Below are positions 16,069 to 24,694 of a DNA stretch of 48,668 nt, piece after piece. The notes below the pieces were generated by a model, which saw only the letters and a program-made list of their open reading frames with translations, searched no databases and had not been told where the DNA came from. Source of the stretch: Legionellaceae bacterium (GTDB lineage Bacteria; Pseudomonadota; Gammaproteobacteria; Legionellales; Legionellaceae); NCBI GenBank assembly GCA_030148065.1, contig JASBUC010000045.1:1-48668 (forward strand), given 5' to 3'. Both the position numbers and the translations under genes were made by a program. How positions within the stretch are numbered: the first letter of the stretch is position 1; each line of letters opens with the position of its first letter.

Positions 16069-17856
16069 ATGAAAGACGTTTTTCGAAAATTTTATTACTT
16101 AATGGAGCTAGAAGATAAGAAGAGCTTTGTTTACTTTATTGCGTACTTAATGATAGGTGGCATTGTCAATATGTTAGGAGTTGGCATGGTCATTCCTCTA
16201 ATTTATTTACTGATTGCACCAGAAAAATTAGAAGTCATTCCGTTTCTTAATCAATTTAGCTATGTTCAGGCAGTGGGTTTATCAACCGTTGGCTTGGTGA
16301 GCGTCTTTGGTCTAAAAAACTGGATGGCCTATTTTGTCTTAAAAAAGCAGCAAACATTCTTAAATCAAATGGCAACTAAGCTCAGACGAAAGCTCTTTGA
16401 GGCTTATATCCATACCCCCTATCAACTGCACGTTAAGCGAAATTCAGCAACCCTAATTAATAACATCACGGTTGAAGTCAATCTTGTTTCAAATCAAGTC
16501 ATTTGCCAGTTGGGCTGCTTATTAAATGAAATCTTAACCTCTGTCTTTGTCTTGTGTTTTCTCTTGTGGATGAATGTGCTCTTTACCACCATCATCATTG
16601 GCAGTATTTTAATCACCGTGAAGCTCTTTATGCGAAAGATGCAACAAAAAGCAGATGGCTATAGCAAGCTTCGTGCAAAAAGCAGTCGAGAGCTCATTAA
16701 AACCATTAATCATGGTTTGGGCGGCATTAAAGAGACCAAGCTTTATCACAAAGAGCCATACTTCTGTGAACAGGTCGCAGAATACTCTGATAATTTATCA
16801 AGTACTCAGGCCTTTGCAAACTTATACACCCAAGTGCCACGTTTTCTTCTCGAGTACATTTCGATGAGTGTGGTGCTAAGCCTTATCTTTATCTTCATTG
16901 CTACCGGCTACAGCGGCGAGCAAATCATGATTTTAATTTCTGTCTTTGGGGCGACCGCTGTGCAATTTCTACCAGGGATGAACCGGCTAACCCAAGCCCT
17001 TACTGGCATTTCATATGGCAAAGTTGCACTCGATAACGTCTATCAAGAATTAAAGAGTTTAGAAAAAAACGTTCAGCGAAACGAGAATGATAAAGCAGAG
17101 AATGCAACACTTTCTTTTGAAAAAGAAATCACTTTAAACAAGGTAAGTTACTCTTATGATTCTGAAGCGGTTCTAAACAACATTACTTTAAGGCTCCCTA
17201 AGGCCAGACGAATTGCTTTTGTTGGCTCATCTGGTGCTGGAAAGACTACCCTAGTAGACATCATTTTAGGGGTGTTACTACCAAAAAGTGGCAAGCTGTT
17301 GGTCGATGGTCGAGAAATTACCAGCGAGAATCGAGAGCTCTGGCAGAAAAAGTTTGGCTACATTCCTCAGATGATTTATATCTATGATTATTCTTTAAAA
17401 GAAAACATCGCTTTTGGCCTAAAAAAAGAAGCCATTGATGAGGAGCGTGTTTGGGAATGTTTGCGTCAAGCTCAACTCGATGTCTTTGTAAGAGGGCAAT
17501 GTGCTGAGGGATTAGAGACCATCGTTGGTGAAAATGGCATACGCTTATCCGGCGGTCAGCGTCAACGACTCGGCATTGCCAGAGCGCTATATCACAACCC
17601 TGATATTTTAGTAATGGATGAGGCAACCGCTGCCCTTGATAACCAAACAGAGCGCGAGATAACCAAAGCCCTAGATAATATCAGAGGGGATAAAACCATT
17701 ATCTCCATTGCACACAGACTAAGTACCATTAAGCACTACGATCTAATTTTTGTACTAGAGAAGGGTTCAGTCGTTGCAGCAGGAAATTATCAAGAGTTGC
17801 AAGCTAAAAGCGACTCTTTTAAGCAAATGACAAGAGCCGCAGAAGAAGTAGAATGA
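16069..17856 (+). CDS. ABC transporter, PglK/MsbA-like lipid-linked oligosaccharide flippase
   Basis: This is a 595-residue half-transporter with an N-terminal membrane domain (about six helices in residues 20-320) and a C-terminal ATPase. The ATPase shows Walker A GSSGAGKTT, the signature LSGGQRQRLGIARAL, Walker B ILVMDEATAALD, and the switch histidine in IAHRLST. This architecture fits the PglK and MsbA families, which flip lipid-linked oligosaccharide or lipid A across the inner membrane. In this locus, where no Wzx is visible, it is the best candidate for moving the undecaprenyl-linked repeat unit. The assignment to PglK function is by context. Confidence 0.85.
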   Translation: MKDVFRKFYYLMELEDKKSFVYFIAYLMIGGIVNMLGVGMVIPLIYLLIAPEKLEVIPFLNQFSYVQAVGLSTVGLVSVFGLKNWMAYFVLKKQQTFLNQMATKLRRKLFEAYIHTPYQLHVKRNSATLINNITVEVNLVSNQVICQLGCLLNEILTSVFVLCFLLWMNVLFTTIIIGSILITVKLFMRKMQQKADGYSKLRAKSSRELIKTINHGLGGIKETKLYHKEPYFCEQVAEYSDNLSSTQAFANLYTQVPRFLLEYISMSVVLSLIFIFIATGYSGEQIMILISVFGATAVQFLPGMNRLTQALTGISYGKVALDNVYQELKSLEKNVQRNENDKAENATLSFEKEITLNKVSYSYDSEAVLNNITLRLPKARRIAFVGSSGAGKTTLVDIILGVLLPKSGKLLVDGREITSENRELWQKKFGYIPQMIYIYDYSLKENIAFGLKKEAIDEERVWECLRQAQLDVFVRGQCAEGLETIVGENGIRLSGGQRQRLGIARALYHNPDILVMDEATAALDNQTEREITKALDNIRGDKTIISIAHRLSTIKHYDLIFVLEKGSVVAAGNYQELQAKSDSFKQMTRAAEEVE

Positions 17857-17878
17857 ATTCAAACTAAAGGAAATATTG

Positions 17879-18871
17879 ATGAAAGAAGTACTTGTCACCG
17901 GTGGAGCTGGATATGTTGGTTCTGGTGTAGTAAGAGCACTGCTTGCAATGAATTATAAAGTAGTGTGTGTGGATAAATTATTATTTGGCGGCGAATCTAT
18001 CATCGACTTATTGAGTCATGATAATTTTCAATTTTACAACTGTGACCTCAATGATTATGAAAAAGTGGAAGGAATTTTTAAAAGTCATTCACTGTATGCA
18101 GTGATGCATTTGGCGGCAATTGTTGGTGATCCAGCTTGCGCAATGTTTTCAAACGAGGCAACTAAGACAAATTGGCATGCATCAGTCAACTTATTTGAAA
18201 CAGCAAAAAGTCACGGCATAGAACGTTTTGTATTTGCATCAACTTGTAGCAATTATGGAAAAATGAAAAACTCAGATTCCTATGTTAATGAAGAATCTCC
18301 ACTTGCGCCAGTTTCTTTGTATGCAGAACTAAAAGTTCAGTTCGAAAAATATATGTTGGAAAAAATGAACTATATTAATAGCATTGCACCAACAGCCCTT
18401 CGTTTCTCAACTGTTTATGGTTTGTCAAACAGAATGCGCTTTGATTTAACAGTTAATGAGTTTACCAAAGAACTGGCACTTGGAAGAGAACTTGTAGTGT
18501 TTGGTGAGCAGTTCTGGCGACCTTACTGTCATGTTCGAGATTTTGCTAGAGCCTTTTTAACTATTATTGAGTCTGATATTGATCTCATTTCTGGAGAGGT
18601 TTTTAATGTTGGTGAAACGACTGAAAATTATACGAAAAAGATGCTTGTTGATGAAATTATCAAAGTGATTCCTGCAGCGAAGATAAAATATGTTGAAAAG
18701 AATGAAGATCCACGGGATTACCGGGTGAACTTTAGCAAAATTCAAAAAACACTTGGATTTGAAATTTCGGCACGTGTCGCTGATGGAATTAATGAAATAT
18801 ATCAAGTCATAAGTGATAGGTTTATACAAGAACCGGATAATCAGAAATACTTTAATATACCGAAAAATTAG
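17879..18871 (+). CDS. NAD-dependent sugar epimerase/dehydratase (extended SDR)
   Basis: This 330-residue extended SDR has the Rossmann motif GGAGYVGSGVV, a substrate-side HLAAIVGDPAC segment, the catalytic ASTCSNYG region and YAELK (YxxxK). It lacks the Thr-Asp-Glu or Ser-Glu pattern typical of 4,6-dehydratases, so epimerase or reductase activity on an NDP-sugar is likelier than LegB-type dehydration. The ATG at 17879 is chosen because AAAGGA ends 7-8 bases upstream; a TTG at 17876 adds one codon. It opens the long coupled segment of nonulosonate genes, 8 bases before legC. Confidence 0.8.
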   Translation: MKEVLVTGGAGYVGSGVVRALLAMNYKVVCVDKLLFGGESIIDLLSHDNFQFYNCDLNDYEKVEGIFKSHSLYAVMHLAAIVGDPACAMFSNEATKTNWHASVNLFETAKSHGIERFVFASTCSNYGKMKNSDSYVNEESPLAPVSLYAELKVQFEKYMLEKMNYINSIAPTALRFSTVYGLSNRMRFDLTVNEFTKELALGRELVVFGEQFWRPYCHVRDFARAFLTIIESDIDLISGEVFNVGETTENYTKKMLVDEIIKVIPAAKIKYVEKNEDPRDYRVNFSKIQKTLGFEISARVADGINEIYQVISDRFIQEPDNQKYFNIPKN

Positions 18872-18878
18872 AAGCGTT

Positions 18879-20021
18879 ATGTTTAAGCCTTTAATTGATT
18901 TCATTCGAGAGTCTTATCAAACGGATGAGTTCATTCCTTTACATGCCCCAGTCTTTAGAGGAAATGAAAAAAAATATGTGTGTGAGACCATAGAGTCAAC
19001 CTTTGTCTCTAGTGTTGGCAGCTTTGTAACAGAGTTTGAAGAGAAAATTGCAAACTATACCGATGCAAAATATGCCATTGCCACCGTCAATGGCACCTCA
19101 GCTCTTCACACGGCTCTAAGCTTACTTGGCGTGCAAAAAGGCACAGAAGTCATCACGCAGTCTTTAACCTTTGTAGCAAGTGCAAATGCCATTTCTTATT
19201 GTGGGGCGAGCCCTGTCTTTGTTGATGTAAGTACTAAAACATTGGGGCTGTGCCCACAAAGTTTACAACACTTTCTAGAGCACTCAGTGGAAGTTAGAGG
19301 CAATAGTGCCTGGAACAAAAAGACCAATAGAAAAATTAGTGCCTGTCTTCCCATGCACACCTTTGGTTTCCCCGTCGAACTCGATGAGATAATTGCATTG
19401 TGTGAGCATTATCATATTCCAGTCATTGAAGATGCGGCAGAATCACTTGGTAGTGTTTATAAAAATAAGCACACAGGAACTCTAGCAACGCTTGGCATTT
19501 TAAGTTTTAACGGCAATAAGGTCATGACCACCGGTGGTGGTGGCATGATTTTAACCAATGATGAAAAGCTTGCAAAACGTGCTAAACATTTAACCACCAC
19601 CGCTAAGGTTCCTCACGATTATGAGTTCATTCACGATGAGATAGCGTTTAATTATCGCATGCCAAATCTAAACGCGGCCCTTGGGGTAGCACAGCTTGAG
19701 TCATTGCCATTTTTTTTAGAGTCCAAACGAGCGCTGGCTCAAAGCTATCTGGAGTGGGGAGAGAAAAATGGTTTTCATTTCATTAAAGAGCCTGCGCACA
19801 CTTCTGCCAACTATTGGTTAAATGCTTTATTGCTAGAGACTAAAAAAGAGCGAGATGAACTACTTAAAATCGCAAAAGACGAAAAGGTTATGATGCGTCC
19901 TCTTTGGCAACCGATGCATACTCTTACCATGTATAAAGAGTGTTGCCGAGTAGACTTAAGTAATACCGAATCACTCTATCAGCGAGTGGTGAACGTACCT
20001 AGTAGCGTGGTTATGTCATGA
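18879..20021 (+). CDS. legC: Sugar aminotransferase, LegC-like (DegT/DnrJ/EryC1/StrS)
   Basis: This PLP-dependent enzyme of 380 residues would aminate C4 of a 4-keto-6-deoxy NDP-GlcNAc intermediate. It shows PLHAPVFRGNEKKYV near the start, GTSALHTALSLLG, HTFGFPVELDEI, EDAAESLGS and the PLP-lysine region FNGNKVMTTGGGG. The ATG at 18879 gives the usual N-terminus (MFKPLIDFIRES). The neighbouring NeuC, NeuB, NeuD, PtmE and NeuA genes fit the legionaminate pathway in which LegC acts. Its end overlaps the next start by 4 bases. Confidence 0.87.
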   Translation: MFKPLIDFIRESYQTDEFIPLHAPVFRGNEKKYVCETIESTFVSSVGSFVTEFEEKIANYTDAKYAIATVNGTSALHTALSLLGVQKGTEVITQSLTFVASANAISYCGASPVFVDVSTKTLGLCPQSLQHFLEHSVEVRGNSAWNKKTNRKISACLPMHTFGFPVELDEIIALCEHYHIPVIEDAAESLGSVYKNKHTGTLATLGILSFNGNKVMTTGGGGMILTNDEKLAKRAKHLTTTAKVPHDYEFIHDEIAFNYRMPNLNAALGVAQLESLPFFLESKRALAQSYLEWGEKNGFHFIKEPAHTSANYWLNALLLETKKERDELLKIAKDEKVMMRPLWQPMHTLTMYKECCRVDLSNTESLYQRVVNVPSSVVMS

Positions 20022-21205
20022 TGAAAAGACGTAAAATTTGTGTGATTACTGGGTCTCGAGCCGAGTATGGTCTTCTTTTTTGGCTGATTAAAGAAATTAA
20101 ACAAGATGAAGATCTAGAGTTACAACTTATTGTTACCGGCATGCATTTATCATATGAATTTGGTTTAACTTTTAAGCAAATTGAAAAAGATGGCTTAAGC
20201 ATCGATAAAAAAATTGAAATTTTACTTTCATCTGATACACCAGTCTCTATTAGCAAGTCAATGGGGCTTGCCATGATAAGTTTTAGTGAGGCTTATGAGG
20301 AGTTACGTCCTGATTTAATTGTGGTACTTGGAGACCGTTTTGAAATATTATCAGCGGTTAGCTCAGCTGCAGTCTTTAGAATACCGGTTGCTCACCTTCA
20401 TGGTGGCGAGCTCACCGAAGGGGCGTTTGATGAAGGTTTTCGACATGCGGTGTCTAAAATGTCACATTTGCACTTTACGGCAACAGAGTCTTATCGAGAG
20501 AGAGTGATTCAGTTAGGTGAGGAGCCTGATCGGGTCTTTAACACCGGCGCACCTGGCATTGATAACATTTATAAGCTGCCCTTATATACGAAAAAATCGC
20601 TCGAAGAAGAGTTAGGCTTTGTCTTTGGATCTAAAAATCTACTAGTAACCTTTCATTCAGTAACGTTGGAAGAAAGCAGCTCAAAAGAGCACTTTTCAAA
20701 TTTATTGACGGTTCTTGATAGCCTAGTCGATACAAAAATCATTTTTACTAAAGCAAATGCTGATACCGATGGCCGGATAATCAACCAGATGATTGATCAA
20801 TTCGTATCTAACAATACGGATAAAAGCATTGCATTTACCTCCATGGGGCAGCTTAGGTATTTATCGACCTTACAGTATGTCGATGGTGTGGTTGGAAATT
20901 CGTCGAGTGGCATCATAGAAGTTCCTTCCTTTAAGATAGGAACCGTTAATATAGGTCTTCGCCAACAAGGTCGAGAGAGAGCTGCCTCAATTATTGACTG
21001 TGGCTCATCCACAAGTGCTATCCAAAAAGCGATAGAAAGACTCTACTCTACGGAATTTCAAGAAGGGTTAATGAGAGTTAAAAATCCTCATGGTTCAGGA
21101 AAAGTCGCAGAAAAAATCGTTGATGTCTTAAAGAGCACCCAACTTAAAGACATTGTATTAAAACGGTTTCGAGATCAAGTAATTCATAACAGAGTAGAAG
21201 CATAG
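20018..21205 (+). CDS. neuC: Hydrolysing NDP-sugar 2-epimerase, NeuC/LegG-like
   Basis: This 395-residue GT-B-fold enzyme hydrolyses NDP-GlcNAc-type substrates with C2 inversion to release a ManNAc-type sugar. Visible are ITGSRAEYGLL at the N-terminus, VVLGDRFEILS, AHLHGGELTEGAFDEGFRHA, FNTGAPGIDN and GNSSSGIIEVPSF, all standard for NeuC. In a legionaminate context the product would be 2,4-diacetamido-2,4,6-trideoxymannose. The start overlaps the legC stop (ATGATG over TGA). Confidence 0.93.
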   Translation: MMKRRKICVITGSRAEYGLLFWLIKEIKQDEDLELQLIVTGMHLSYEFGLTFKQIEKDGLSIDKKIEILLSSDTPVSISKSMGLAMISFSEAYEELRPDLIVVLGDRFEILSAVSSAAVFRIPVAHLHGGELTEGAFDEGFRHAVSKMSHLHFTATESYRERVIQLGEEPDRVFNTGAPGIDNIYKLPLYTKKSLEEELGFVFGSKNLLVTFHSVTLEESSSKEHFSNLLTVLDSLVDTKIIFTKANADTDGRIINQMIDQFVSNNTDKSIAFTSMGQLRYLSTLQYVDGVVGNSSSGIIEVPSFKIGTVNIGLRQQGRERAASIIDCGSSTSAIQKAIERLYSTEFQEGLMRVKNPHGSGKVAEKIVDVLKSTQLKDIVLKRFRDQVIHNRVEA

Positions 21206-21208
21206 AAG

Positions 21209-22291
21209 ATGACTGATTCTATTTATATTATTGCAGAGGCGGGCGTTAATCATAATGGTGATGTGAGCAAAGCATTTGAACTCGTGGATGCGGCGGTTGA
21301 CGCTGGTGTTAATGCGATAAAATTTCAAACTTTTAAAGCAACTAAACTAGTTACAAAAAAAGCAGAAAAAGCAGGTTATCAGAAAAAATCAACAAGTGCT
21401 GATGAATCACAGCAAGAGATGCTTAAAAAACTAGAGTTGTCTTTTGAAACCCACATCGAGTTAAAAAAATACTGTGAAAATAGTGGCATAGAGTTCTTAT
21501 CAACCGCCTTTGACTTTGAAAGCCTAAAGTTTTTAACAGATGACTTAAGGCTAAAAACTTTAAAGATTTCATCAGGGGACCTAACCAATGGTCCTTTTTT
21601 ATTAGCTCATGCAAATACGGGTTGCTCTTTAATTCTTTCAACTGGTATGGCAACCATGGGTGAAATAGAAGAAGCTTTGAGCGTGCTTGCATATGGCTAT
21701 TTAATGCAAGAAACGTTTCATTCAGAGCCCTCAAGAGAAGCTTTTTTTAAAGCGTATGCATCAGACAAGGGGCAACAGATTCTAAAAGAAAAGCTAACAC
21801 TATTACATTGCACCAGCGAGTACCCAGCCCCCATTGACGAAGTCAATTTACGAGCCATTGAAACAATGCGTGAGTGTTTTAAACTGGAGGTAGGCTATTC
21901 AGATCATACAAAAGGCATAGTCATACCGATTGCAGCGAGTGCTTTGGGGGCAAACGTAATTGAAAAACACTTTACTTTGGATAAGAGCTTGCCAGGGCCT
22001 GATCATCAAGCATCACTCGATCCAGCAGAATTAAAAGACATGGTCAAGGGCATTCGTAGCATCGAACAAGCACGAGGCTCAGGGATAAAAGTGCCAACAA
22101 GTTCTGAGCTAAAAAACAAAGCTATTGCTCGTAAGAGCTTGGTGGCGAGCCAAGCCATTCAACAAGGTGAGGCTTTAGGTCATAATAATATGACAATTAA
22201 GCGACCTGGTAGTGGCATAAGCCCAATGAACTATTGGCAGATGCTAGGTAAGAAGACTGATAAACAATATCAGGAAGAAGAGTTAATCTAA
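21209..22291 (+). CDS. neuB: Nonulosonate synthase, NeuB/LegI-like
   Basis: This enzyme condenses phosphoenolpyruvate with the 6-carbon amino sugar to give the 9-carbon acid. It has 360 residues with a TIM barrel (IIAEAGVNHNGDV, INAIKFQTFK-type segment, KISSGDLTN, LILSTGMAT, LLHCTSEYPAP, GYSDHTKG, IEKHFTLD) and a C-terminal SAF/antifreeze-like domain (RKSLVASQAIQQGE to KRPGSGISP). Product specificity (legionaminate rather than sialate) is inferred from legC and ptmE. It lies 3 bases after neuC. Confidence 0.93.
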   Translation: MTDSIYIIAEAGVNHNGDVSKAFELVDAAVDAGVNAIKFQTFKATKLVTKKAEKAGYQKKSTSADESQQEMLKKLELSFETHIELKKYCENSGIEFLSTAFDFESLKFLTDDLRLKTLKISSGDLTNGPFLLAHANTGCSLILSTGMATMGEIEEALSVLAYGYLMQETFHSEPSREAFFKAYASDKGQQILKEKLTLLHCTSEYPAPIDEVNLRAIETMRECFKLEVGYSDHTKGIVIPIAASALGANVIEKHFTLDKSLPGPDHQASLDPAELKDMVKGIRSIEQARGSGIKVPTSSELKNKAIARKSLVASQAIQQGEALGHNNMTIKRPGSGISPMNYWQMLGKKTDKQYQEEELI

Positions 22292-22292
22292 C

Positions 22293-22934
22293 ATGATGCC
22301 CATTATTATTCTTGGCGCTGGTGGCCATGCAAAGGTTGTGGCAGAGATTTTAACACTCACCAATCAAGAGATTTTAGGCTATTTAACACCAGAACTTGTG
22401 CCTGGCGAGGTTTTTAATAATGGTAAGATTTTAGGAAACGACGACACCATTGATAGATACAACCCCTTAGAAATAGAGCTGGTTAATGGTGTCGGCTCTC
22501 TGCCAAACTGTACAATTCGCCGAAGACTTGCAAAGATGATGAGAGATAAAGGCTATCACTTTAAGAGCGTCATTCATCCTAACACTATTATTTCAAAAGA
22601 CGTGCAAATGGGTGAAGGTGTGCAAATTATGGCAGGTAGCATCATTCAAGCAGGGTGCCAAATAATGAGTGATACGATTGTTAATACAGGCAGTATTGTT
22701 GATCACGATTGTGTGCTAGAAGAACGTTGTCACCTGGCACCAGCAGTGACTTTAAGTGGTGGCGTTCGAGTTGGTAAGGAGACTCATATTGGAACTGGGG
22801 CCAATGTTATTCAAGGAATAAGCATAGGTCAAAACTGTTTGATTGCAGCAGGCGCCAGTGTTTATAAAAATGTAGAAAGCCACACGACGGTTAAGCATCA
22901 AGGCAGAATGTTGATGGAAAGAAAAGAAGGCTAA
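22293..22934 (+). CDS. neuD: Sugar O/N-acetyltransferase, NeuD/PglD/LegH family
   Basis: This 213-residue protein has an N-terminal Rossmann-like domain (IIILGAGGHAKVVAEIL) and a C-terminal hexapeptide beta-helix (GVQIMAGSIIQAGCQI, TIVNTGSIVDHDC, GVRVGKETHIGTGANV). The catalytic histidine lies in IVDHDC, as in PglD. In a legionaminate set this would be LegH, which N-acetylates the C4 amine made by LegC. The start is one of two adjacent ATGs at 22293 and 22296. Confidence 0.9.
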   Translation: MMPIIILGAGGHAKVVAEILTLTNQEILGYLTPELVPGEVFNNGKILGNDDTIDRYNPLEIELVNGVGSLPNCTIRRRLAKMMRDKGYHFKSVIHPNTIISKDVQMGEGVQIMAGSIIQAGCQIMSDTIVNTGSIVDHDCVLEERCHLAPAVTLSGGVRVGKETHIGTGANVIQGISIGQNCLIAAGASVYKNVESHTTVKHQGRMLMERKEG

Positions 22935-22936
22935 AA

Positions 22937-23986
22937 ATGCACGATTGGCGTAGAACAATACTAAAAGAAAAGGATACCGTCAGAGCGGCCATCGAAGTAT
23001 TAAATAATGAGGCGCTGCGAATTGTATTGGTAGTCGATGAAAATAATACTCTCACAGGCACTGTGACCGATGGGGATATTCGACGCAGTCTTCTAAGGGA
23101 GGGATCATTTGAGATGTCTTTAAAAGACATCATGTTTAAGCGCCCCAGAGTGGCTAAAGAAACAGATAGTAAAGATGCCATTCTTAATCAAATGAAAGCG
23201 TTTAATTTATTGCAGATACCGGTCGTCAATAGTAAAAGCCAAATTGTTGGTCTCGAGACGCTCAATCAACTTTTGAAACGAAACAAAAAACAAAATGCCG
23301 TATTTCTTATGGCTGGTGGGTTTGGTACTCGTTTACGACCATTAACAGAAGAGTTGCCAAAGCCATTATTAAAAGTTGGAGAAAAACCAATTCTAGAAAC
23401 CATCTTAGAATCTTTTGTCTCCCAAGGCTTTGAACGCTTTTATATTTCAACTCATTACAAAGCAGAATTAGTTCGAGAATATTTTGCAGAGGGGCAGCGA
23501 TGGAATGTGAAAATTGACTATGTTCATGAAGAAAAGCCCTTAGGAACAGCTGGTGCACTAGGTTTAATACCAGAGCCTCAGGAGAGTCCGTTGATTGTGA
23601 TGAACGGGGACTTATTAACTAAGATAAACTTTTCAGAATTACTTTTATACCATCAAAATCAATCCAGCATTGCCACAATGTGTGTTAGAGAGTATGAGTT
23701 TCAAGTGCCCTATGGCGTGGTTAAAGCAAAAGATCTATCGGTTGAAGACATTGTTGAAAAGCCCATGCATAAGTTTTTTGTAAATGCAGGGATCTATGTG
23801 GTAGAGCCAGAGTTGGTTGCAGAAGTTAGTGGCTATAGTTTTCTAAACATGCCTGATTTATTACGAACACAAATAAAAAATAGCCGAGAGATAAGCATGT
23901 TTCCTGTGCATGAATACTGGCTAGACATTGGTCGTCGTGAAGAGTTTGAAAAGGCCCAAGAAGATGTTAAGGGGTTTGTTTCATAG
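22937..23986 (+). CDS. ptmE: CBS-domain sugar-1-phosphate nucleotidyltransferase, PtmE-like
   Basis: This is a 349-residue protein. Residues 10-115 form two CBS domains (VVDENNTLTGTVTDGDIRRS and LLQIPVVNSKSQIVGL). Residues 122-345 form a nucleotidyltransferase domain with MAGGFGTRLRPLTEELPKP, GTAGALGLIP and VMNGDLL. The same order is known in Campylobacter PtmE, which makes GDP-glucosamine for the GDP-based legionaminate route. That suggests this pathway also uses GDP rather than UDP intermediates. The CBS pair may sense an adenine nucleotide. It starts 2 bases after neuD and overlaps neuA by 1 base. Confidence 0.87.
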   Translation: MHDWRRTILKEKDTVRAAIEVLNNEALRIVLVVDENNTLTGTVTDGDIRRSLLREGSFEMSLKDIMFKRPRVAKETDSKDAILNQMKAFNLLQIPVVNSKSQIVGLETLNQLLKRNKKQNAVFLMAGGFGTRLRPLTEELPKPLLKVGEKPILETILESFVSQGFERFYISTHYKAELVREYFAEGQRWNVKIDYVHEEKPLGTAGALGLIPEPQESPLIVMNGDLLTKINFSELLLYHQNQSSIATMCVREYEFQVPYGVVKAKDLSVEDIVEKPMHKFFVNAGIYVVEPELVAEVSGYSFLNMPDLLRTQIKNSREISMFPVHEYWLDIGRREEFEKAQEDVKGFVS

Positions 23987-24693
23987 TGGCCTCGAAAAAA
24001 ATATTAGCGATTATTCCTGCCAGAGCTGGTAGTAAACGATTGCCGAGGAAAAATATTATTAATTTTTGTGGCAAACCTTTAATAGCTTGGACAATTGAAG
24101 CGGCTCTAAAAAGCCAGAATGTATCCAGAGTCATCATTTCAACTGATTCAGTTGAAATTGCCGAAATAGCAAAAAAGTACGGCGCAGAAGTGCCATTTCT
24201 CAGGGCGAAAGAGTTGAGCCAAGATGAGAGCAGCTCAATCTCGGTTGTATTAAATGTCTTAGAAGAGATAAAAGAGCACTATACACATGTGGCTTTATTA
24301 CAACCAACCTCACCACTGCGAACAGAAAAACACATAGACGAGAGCATAGAGCTCTTAGGTGATAAAAGTGGGGTAATCAGTGTTAGTCCTCTAGAGCATC
24401 CCATTGAGTGGACAAGTACTTTGCCAGAAAATATGCTGATGGATGGTTTTATAAAGCCAGAGCATAAAAACAAACGAAGTCAGGACTTTCCGAAAAGCTA
24501 CCGCATAAATGGTGCAATTTACATCATTAAAACAGAGACATTAAAAAATGAAAAAAATTTTATCCCTGAAAAAAATGCAGTAGCTTATGTGATGGACCCT
24601 GAACAGTCAGTTGACATCGATACTAAAAATGATCTAGCCCATGCCATGGTAAACCATCTTGGCATAGAGGCTATCATTAGAGAGAGCATTTAG
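23986..24693 (+). CDS. neuA: CMP-nonulosonate cytidylyltransferase, NeuA/LegF-like
   Basis: This enzyme activates the 9-carbon acid with CTP to give the CMP-sugar donor. It has 235 residues with the canonical IPARAGSKRLPRKN loop, GKPLIAWTIEAAL, ISTDSVEIAEIAKKYGAEVPFLR, LLQPTSPLR and the acidic VDIDTKNDL. The start is a GTG sharing one base with the preceding TAG. This completes a core set for making and activating a legionaminate-type acid. Confidence 0.93.
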   Translation: MASKKILAIIPARAGSKRLPRKNIINFCGKPLIAWTIEAALKSQNVSRVIISTDSVEIAEIAKKYGAEVPFLRAKELSQDESSSISVVLNVLEEIKEHYTHVALLQPTSPLRTEKHIDESIELLGDKSGVISVSPLEHPIEWTSTLPENMLMDGFIKPEHKNKRSQDFPKSYRINGAIYIIKTETLKNEKNFIPEKNAVAYVMDPEQSVDIDTKNDLAHAMVNHLGIEAIIRESI

Positions 24694-24694
24694 T

